Assembly (NCBI RefSeq): GCF_003116585.1
Contig: NZ_QEHM01000004.1
Span: 248,001-312,000, forward strand
Length of the DNA: 64,000 nucleotides
From: Albibacillus kandeliae
Lineage (GTDB): Bacteria > Pseudomonadota > Alphaproteobacteria > Rhodobacterales > Rhodobacteraceae
Direction: 5' to 3'
The notes beneath the pieces are model-generated. The model saw only the letters and a program-made list of their open reading frames with translations. It ran no database searches and was not told the origin of the DNA. Both the position numbers and the translations under genes were made by a program. Positions 60,173 to 64,000 of the stretch are shown piece after piece (the first letter of the stretch is position 1; each line of letters starts with the position of its first letter).

Positions 60173-60564
60173 TTCTCTGCCGCCACCACAAGGGACACCT
60201 GGGCCAGCCCGGCCCCCGCGAGGTCGCGCATCAGCCGGGCGACCGAGGCCGCCTCGACCCCGGCAGCGGCCCGGAGCTGCGCCGTCGCTGCTTCTTCCGA
60301 GGCGCGGGCCACGAAGGTTCTGACCGCATCGTCGCCGCGCGCGTCCTCGAAGGCGATCTCGCCCGTTTCGGACAGGTAGAGCACAGGCGCGGGATCGGCG
60401 GCCTTGCCCTCGGCCGTTTCCGGCGGGTTGACCTGGAAGGGTTCCGGCGGCGCGATGCTGGAGGTCATCAGGAAGAAGATCAGCAGCAGGAAGACCACGT
60501 TGATCATCGGCACGATGGACTCGCCGCGCGGGGCCCGGCGGGGCGGGGAGAAATCCATGCTCAT
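60169..60564 (-). CDS. ExbD-like protein with Asn at the essential Asp position
   Basis: A 131-residue ExbD/TolR protein with one membrane helix: VPMINVVFLLLIFFLMTSS. In working ExbD proteins this motif is PMIDV and the Asp is needed for proton flow; here the codon is AAC (Asn). The periplasmic domain (FQVNPPETAEG... ASVARLMRDLAGAGLAQVSL) is otherwise normal. It overlaps both neighbours by 4 bases. It probably forms a heterodimer with the Asp-containing ExbD encoded just upstream. Confidence 0.88.
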   Translation of the reverse strand: MSMDFSPPRRAPRGESIVPMINVVFLLLIFFLMTSSIAPPEPFQVNPPETAEGKAADPAPVLYLSETGEIAFEDARGDDAVRTFVARASEEAATAQLRAAAGVEAASVARLMRDLAGAGLAQVSLVVAAEK

Positions 60565-60941
60565 TCGATCAGCACCGTGCGGGGATGCCCGCCTTCGCGC
60601 AGCAGGCCGCCGATGGTCACGATCCGCTGCAGCGTGGTGCCCTCGCCGCCGCGCAGCACGATGACGTCGTCGGGCGAGGTCGTCAGACGCTCCATCGCGC
60701 CGTTCAGCGCGCCGTCGTCGATGGCGATGCCGTTCAGCCTCAGCCCCTCGGGCAGCACTTCGACCAGACGCGGCGGCCCGTCATAGGTGCCACCACCGGC
60801 CGCCAGCGTCATGTCGACGACCGAGTCGAGCCCGAAGCGCGAGGCCAGCATGAAGAAGACCAGCAGCAGGAACACGACGTCGATCATCGGCGTCAGGCTG
60901 GGCCGACGCCGGTGTCGCGGAGGATCGGCGAACAGGCTCAT
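60561..60941 (-). CDS. exbD: ExbD (biopolymer transport protein)
   Basis: The 126-residue protein has a short basic N terminus (RHRRRPSLTP) and the membrane helix PMIDVVFLLLVFFMLASRFG with the essential Asp intact. The periplasmic domain (LVEVLPEGLRLNGIAIDDGA) follows. It forms the proton-driven motor with ExbB and lies between exbB and the second ExbD, overlapping each. Confidence 0.92.
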   Translation of the reverse strand: MSLFADPPRHRRRPSLTPMIDVVFLLLVFFMLASRFGLDSVVDMTLAAGGGTYDGPPRLVEVLPEGLRLNGIAIDDGALNGAMERLTTSPDDVIVLRGGEGTTLQRIVTIGGLLREGGHPRTVLIE

Positions 60942-62011
60942 TACTCGGCGGCCAGCTTCGCCCGCAGGGCGTCCACGACGTTGTCGACGAGTTCGACCGG
61001 CTCGGACGGAACCGGGGCCGCGATGAAGATGCGCGCGGCAAGGTCTTCAAGGTCCTGACGGATCGCGTCGATCACCGACTCGAACCACGTCAGCGCGGCA
61101 GAGGCGGGAATGGCCACGGCCATACCGGCGGCGGTGGTCAGCAGCGCCTCCCAGATGCCCCCGGCCAGCATGGCGGGGTCTGCGCGGCTGCCTGCCTCCT
61201 GCAGTGCCTGGAAGGCCGAGATCATGCCCAGAACGGTGCCCAGCAGACCCAGCAGCGGCGCAATCGTGGCGATCAGTTCAAGGGCGCGCAGGCCGCTGCC
61301 CTGCCGTGCCAGCAGGCCCTTGGCCACCCGCGCGGTTTCTTCACGGGCCGAGCTCTCGGGCAGCGTCATCACCGCCTGCATGGCGGCGGTGGTCACGCGG
61401 CTGCGCAGGCCACGGCGGCGGCTGACGAGGGCCAGCGCCTCGGCGTGGCGACCGGATTCCCAGATGGTGACGGCCCGGCGCGAGGCCCGGCGCGACCATG
61501 CCCCGGCCATGAAGAAGCGCCAGGTTTTCCAGAGGATCAGCGCGACGGTCACGACCGAGAGCGCGGTGATCGCCCAGATGGTCGGGCCACCATCGACGAG
61601 GAACTTCTCGGCGCGGTCGCGGGCGTCGTTGAAGGCGGCCTGCGGATCGTCCAGCGCGGCGGCGAGGGTCAGCGGCGCGGCGACCTCGACGGTATCGGTC
61701 AGATCGACCACCTCGGCGCCGTCCTCCACGCCCTCTTCGGTCGCGACCGGCTGGGTCTCGTCCGCCAGCGGAGCGGCCTCTGCCGGGACGTCCGCAGTCG
61801 CGGGGAGGTCGGTTGCAGGCGTTTCAGCGCCGGTCTGCGGAAGGGAGGGCGCGGCCTCGTCGACGGCCTCCGGAGCGGCGATCTGCGGCGCGGCACCGAT
61901 CTCGGGCGCGGCGGTCTGGGCCGCGAGCCCCTGCGGTCCGAGCGCGAGCGCGGCTGCGATCACGACTGCGCGCGCAACGACGCTGTTCCGGCTGGGCATG
62001 ACAAGCTCCAT
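60941..62011 (-). CDS. exbB: ExbB (MotA/TolQ/ExbB proton channel) with long periplasmic N terminus
   Basis: The 356-residue protein has a signal peptide (VVARAVVIAAALALGPQGLA), then an Ala/Pro/Glu-rich stretch of about 90 residues, then the ExbB core: helix TIWAITALSVVTVALILWKT, cytoplasmic loop, and the two channel helices IAPLLGLLGTVLGMISAFQA and WEALLTTAAGMAVAIPASAA. Long N-terminal extensions occur in some ExbB proteins and are likely periplasmic. GGAGG before the ATG at 62011 is clear. It heads the TonB operon. Confidence 0.92.
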   Translation of the reverse strand: MELVMPSRNSVVARAVVIAAALALGPQGLAAQTAAPEIGAAPQIAAPEAVDEAAPSLPQTGAETPATDLPATADVPAEAAPLADETQPVATEEGVEDGAEVVDLTDTVEVAAPLTLAAALDDPQAAFNDARDRAEKFLVDGGPTIWAITALSVVTVALILWKTWRFFMAGAWSRRASRRAVTIWESGRHAEALALVSRRRGLRSRVTTAAMQAVMTLPESSAREETARVAKGLLARQGSGLRALELIATIAPLLGLLGTVLGMISAFQALQEAGSRADPAMLAGGIWEALLTTAAGMAVAIPASAALTWFESVIDAIRQDLEDLAARIFIAAPVPSEPVELVDNVVDALRAKLAAE

Positions 62012-62191
62012 CAGAGCCTCCTTTCCATGCGGCCGCGTCCGAAGCTGCGGCGCTGTTCGTTCGGCATGCAGGAAGGGCAAGGGCCTGGCGTGGCAGCAAT
62101 GCGCCACGCTCCACCTTCCGGTCCCGCGTCGAAACTGGATGCGTTGCTGGCGGATCCCGGGACTCGGGGTGGCTGGCACTTGGGCTCAGCG

Positions 62192-62217
62192 CTTACTTAA
62201 TTCGACTAAAACAGTCA
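62192..62217 (-). promoter_or_regulatory. AT-rich control region before exbB
   Basis: In a GC-rich neighbourhood the minus strand has TTGACTGTTTTAGTCGAATTAAG (within 62195-62217), holding a TTGACT and an imperfect inverted repeat GACT-AGTC. It is a reasonable promoter or iron-regulator site for the TonB operon, which lies 180 bases downstream, though no consensus Fur or Irr box was recognised. Confidence 0.3.
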
Positions 62218-62237
62218 AGAAACAACCCGGCGATGGG

Positions 62238-62990
62238 TCAGACCATCACCACCGGGCGGGCGCCGAGGGTAAGGATTTCGGCATCCGTGCCGAAAACGCC
62301 TGTCAGGAGGTCTTGCGTGATGATCGTCTCGGGCGCCCCGTCGGCGGCGATCCGGCCCTCGTGCATCACCACGATCCGGTCCGCGAAGGCGGCGGCGAAG
62401 TTGATGTCGTGCAGCACGATGACGATGGTCTTGCCGCCCCCGGTCGCCATGTCGCGCAGCAGGCGCATCAGGTGCCGGGCCGCCGCGATGTCGAGGTTGT
62501 TCAGCGGCTCGTCCAGCAGCAGGTAGTCGGTGCCCTGCGCATAGGCCATCGCCGCAAGGGCGCGCTGGCGCTGACCGCCGGAGATCTCGTCGAGGAAGCG
62601 GTCGCGCAGCGCGTCGAGGCTGAAACGGGTCAGGGTCTCGGCGACGATCTCGCGGTCGTGCGCGCCGGGCCGCCCCTGGTGCCACGGATAGCGCCCCATC
62701 TCGACCAGTTCGCCCACCCGCAGCCGGGCCGAGACATGGCCGCTCTGGGGCATGATGGCCAGCACCTTGGCAAGGTCGCGGTCAGAGCATTTGCCGACCT
62801 CGAGGTCATCCACGCCGATGCGCCCGGACTGGAGTTTCTTCAGACGCGCGATCAGCGAGAGCAGCGTCGACTTGCCCGCCCCGTTCGGCCCGATCAGCGC
62901 CGTCACCCCGCCGCGCGGCAGGTCGAGGTCGATGTCCCGCAGGATCGGCTGGCCTTGGATTTCGTAGGACACGCCGCGGATGGTGATCAT
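62238..62990 (-). CDS. Siderophore ABC importer ATPase
   Basis: The 250-residue ATPase has Walker A ALIGPNGAGKSTLLSLIA, signature EISGGQRQRALAAMAYA and Walker B YLLLDEPLNNLDI, with the ISGGQRQ and HDINFAAAFADRI pattern of FepC/FhuC-type importers. It energises Fe-siderophore passage through the paired permeases. It overlaps the permease gene by 4 bases. Confidence 0.93.
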   Translation of the reverse strand: MITIRGVSYEIQGQPILRDIDLDLPRGGVTALIGPNGAGKSTLLSLIARLKKLQSGRIGVDDLEVGKCSDRDLAKVLAIMPQSGHVSARLRVGELVEMGRYPWHQGRPGAHDREIVAETLTRFSLDALRDRFLDEISGGQRQRALAAMAYAQGTDYLLLDEPLNNLDIAAARHLMRLLRDMATGGGKTIVIVLHDINFAAAFADRIVVMHEGRIAADGAPETIITQDLLTGVFGTDAEILTLGARPVVMV

Positions 62991-63952
62991 TGTCTGCTCC
63001 CTCGCAGCAAGAGGACAAGAAACAGCAGCCCGCCGACCAGTTCGATGACCACGGGCAGCGGGGTGGAGAGATGCAGCACCCGCTCCATCACGGTCTGACC
63101 GCCGATCAGGACGATACCCGACACGAGGATGGCCGAGGGCAGCAGAACGGCATGGCGGAACGACGGCGTCACCATGCGGGCCAGCGCCACCACGATCAGC
63201 CCGAGGAAGTTCGAGGGGCCGGAGAACCCGCTCGACATCGGCCCGGCAAGCGCGGTGGCCGAACCGATCAGCACGCAGATCAGGACCAGCGCCTGTTTCT
63301 GGCCCCGCCGCGGTGGCTCGCCCAGCCCGGTCGCCGCCTCGGTGCCGAGCGAGAGCACGTCGAGCCGGTGGCGCATCCGCCATGCAAGGGCGATCGCCGG
63401 GATCGACACCAGCGCCGACAGGCCCAGCAACAGCGGGTCGACATGGGTAAAGCGCGCAAAGCTCGCCGCCTGCAGCGAGGAGAACTCGGAGGGGTCGATC
63501 ATCCGTTGCAGGAAGCTCGAAAGCGCGCGGATCAGGATGCCCAGCACGATGCCGGTCAGCACCAGCTTGAGCATGTCGCCGCGCCCGCCCGCCAGCAGGG
63601 CGAGGAACAGCAGGATGCCCAGCGCCGACATGACGCCGAGATTGAGGAAGAACAGCAGCGGCGCGGGCAGCGCGGCATAGCCGCTTGCCCCCAGCGTGAA
63701 GACCAGCACCGTCAGGACCGCCATGTAGAGCGAATCGAAGCCCATGATGGAGGGCGTCAGGATGCGGTTGGCGGTGATGGTCTGGAACAACAGCGTCGCG
63801 GTGGCGATCGACGCCCCGGTCAGCAGCAGCGCGGCCAGCTTGGCACCCCGGAACGGGATGAGAAAGCTCCACGACCCCACCGCGCCAAGCGTCATGTAGC
63901 CAAGCGCGGAAAGGCCGAGGATCAGCCCGAGGATGACAAAGCGCCTAGCCAC
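62987..63952 (-). CDS. FecCD-type siderophore ABC permease
   Basis: The 321-residue permease has about nine helices. ATLLFQTITANRILTPSIMG and FDSLYM match the FatC/CeuC/YclO branch, which carries catechol-type siderophores; MSSGFSGPSNFLGLIVVALA and RHAVLLPSAILVSGIVLIGG are the FecCD blocks. Start is a GTG at 63950-63952 overlapping the stop of the upstream permease. A binding protein is expected beyond the right end. Confidence 0.92.
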   Translation of the reverse strand: MARRFVILGLILGLSALGYMTLGAVGSWSFLIPFRGAKLAALLLTGASIATATLLFQTITANRILTPSIMGFDSLYMAVLTVLVFTLGASGYAALPAPLLFFLNLGVMSALGILLFLALLAGGRGDMLKLVLTGIVLGILIRALSSFLQRMIDPSEFSSLQAASFARFTHVDPLLLGLSALVSIPAIALAWRMRHRLDVLSLGTEAATGLGEPPRRGQKQALVLICVLIGSATALAGPMSSGFSGPSNFLGLIVVALARMVTPSFRHAVLLPSAILVSGIVLIGGQTVMERVLHLSTPLPVVIELVGGLLFLVLLLRGSRQ

Positions 63953-64000
63953 GGCGCGGCTCGCGGTAGAGCAGGAAGATGAACAGCGCCGCGCCTATCA
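63945..64000 (-). CDS. Second siderophore permease, C-terminal end only
   Basis: The minus strand from the window edge to the TAG at 63945-63947 encodes IGAALFIFLLYREPRRG, the last 17 residues of a membrane protein. Such ends (..FL..Y...R) are typical of FecCD permeases, and its stop overlaps the next permease, so it is the partner subunit (FatD/CeuB/YclN type). The rest lies outside the window. Confidence 0.8.
   Translation of the reverse strand, partial: IGAALFIFLLYREPRRG

Noticed and set aside
62192-62217. Classical Fur or Irr box before exbB
   Set aside because: The AT-rich stretch has only a partial inverted repeat; it does not match the consensus well enough to name a regulator.
1-64000. 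tRNA, rRNA, transposase, integrase or phage genes
   Set aside because: None found on reading both strands; the DUF1403-ScpB pair is the only hint of plasmid-associated genes.

Overview
The window is a GC-rich chromosomal segment that looks like a marine-type Rhodobacterales (Roseobacter group) alphaproteobacterium. The grounds are the folK / rpoZ / Rsh / DUF2062 neighbourhood, the def-def-def cluster beside fmt, the split F0 operon atpI-B-E-X-F, the DUF1403-ScpB pair and a 1151-residue SMC. I saw no rRNA, tRNA, CRISPR array, transposase, integrase or phage gene. It reads as ordinary chromosome with one large accessory-looking block at 31.9-44.5 kb.

Layout. 1-3.8 kb: DUF2062 protein, bifunctional (p)ppGpp enzyme, omega subunit and folK, all on the minus strand. 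3.9-7.5 kb (plus): NYN-domain protein, ispH, LysE exporter, methyltransferase, RNase HI. 7.5-12 kb: three small membrane proteins behind fmt, a DUF1127 protein, a winged-helix regulator and three consecutive peptide-deformylase-like genes, the last lacking key catalytic residues. 12-19 kb: PatB-type lyase, glutathionyl-hydroquinone reductase, atypical receiver protein, cobC-cobD and an MltB-like transglycosylase. 19-25.9 kb: smc, GNAT, lipoprotein, FadR-type regulator, scpB and DUF1403. 26-28.7 kb: the F0 ATP synthase operon. 28.9-31.9 kb: ArsR regulator with a palindromic operator, DMT exporter, LysR and azoR.

31.9-44.5 kb is the most distinctive part. It holds a 1708-residue secreted protein (FecR-like domain, eight 104-residue repeats, RTX-type C terminus), a divergent CHASE2 adenylate/guanylate cyclase, and a complete type I secretion set (HlyD, ABC exporter, TolC). 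It looks like a surface adhesin with its own exporter and a cyclic-nucleotide signalling partner.

44.7-50 kb: SDR dehydrogenase, trmO, RcnB-like protein, small HD hydrolase, yghU-type GST and puuD. 50-59.3 kb: a G3E GTPase overlapping an amidohydrolase, a divergent LysR regulator and a five-gene peptide-type ABC importer. The LysR gene and the importer share an upstream sequence element. 59.3-64 kb: a TonB operon (exbB-exbD-exbD-tonB) whose second ExbD has Asn in place of the essential Asp, next to a siderophore ABC importer that runs off the right end. Together the last block would energise and carry out ferric-siderophore uptake.

All calls come from reading translated sequence and motifs; no database search was run.
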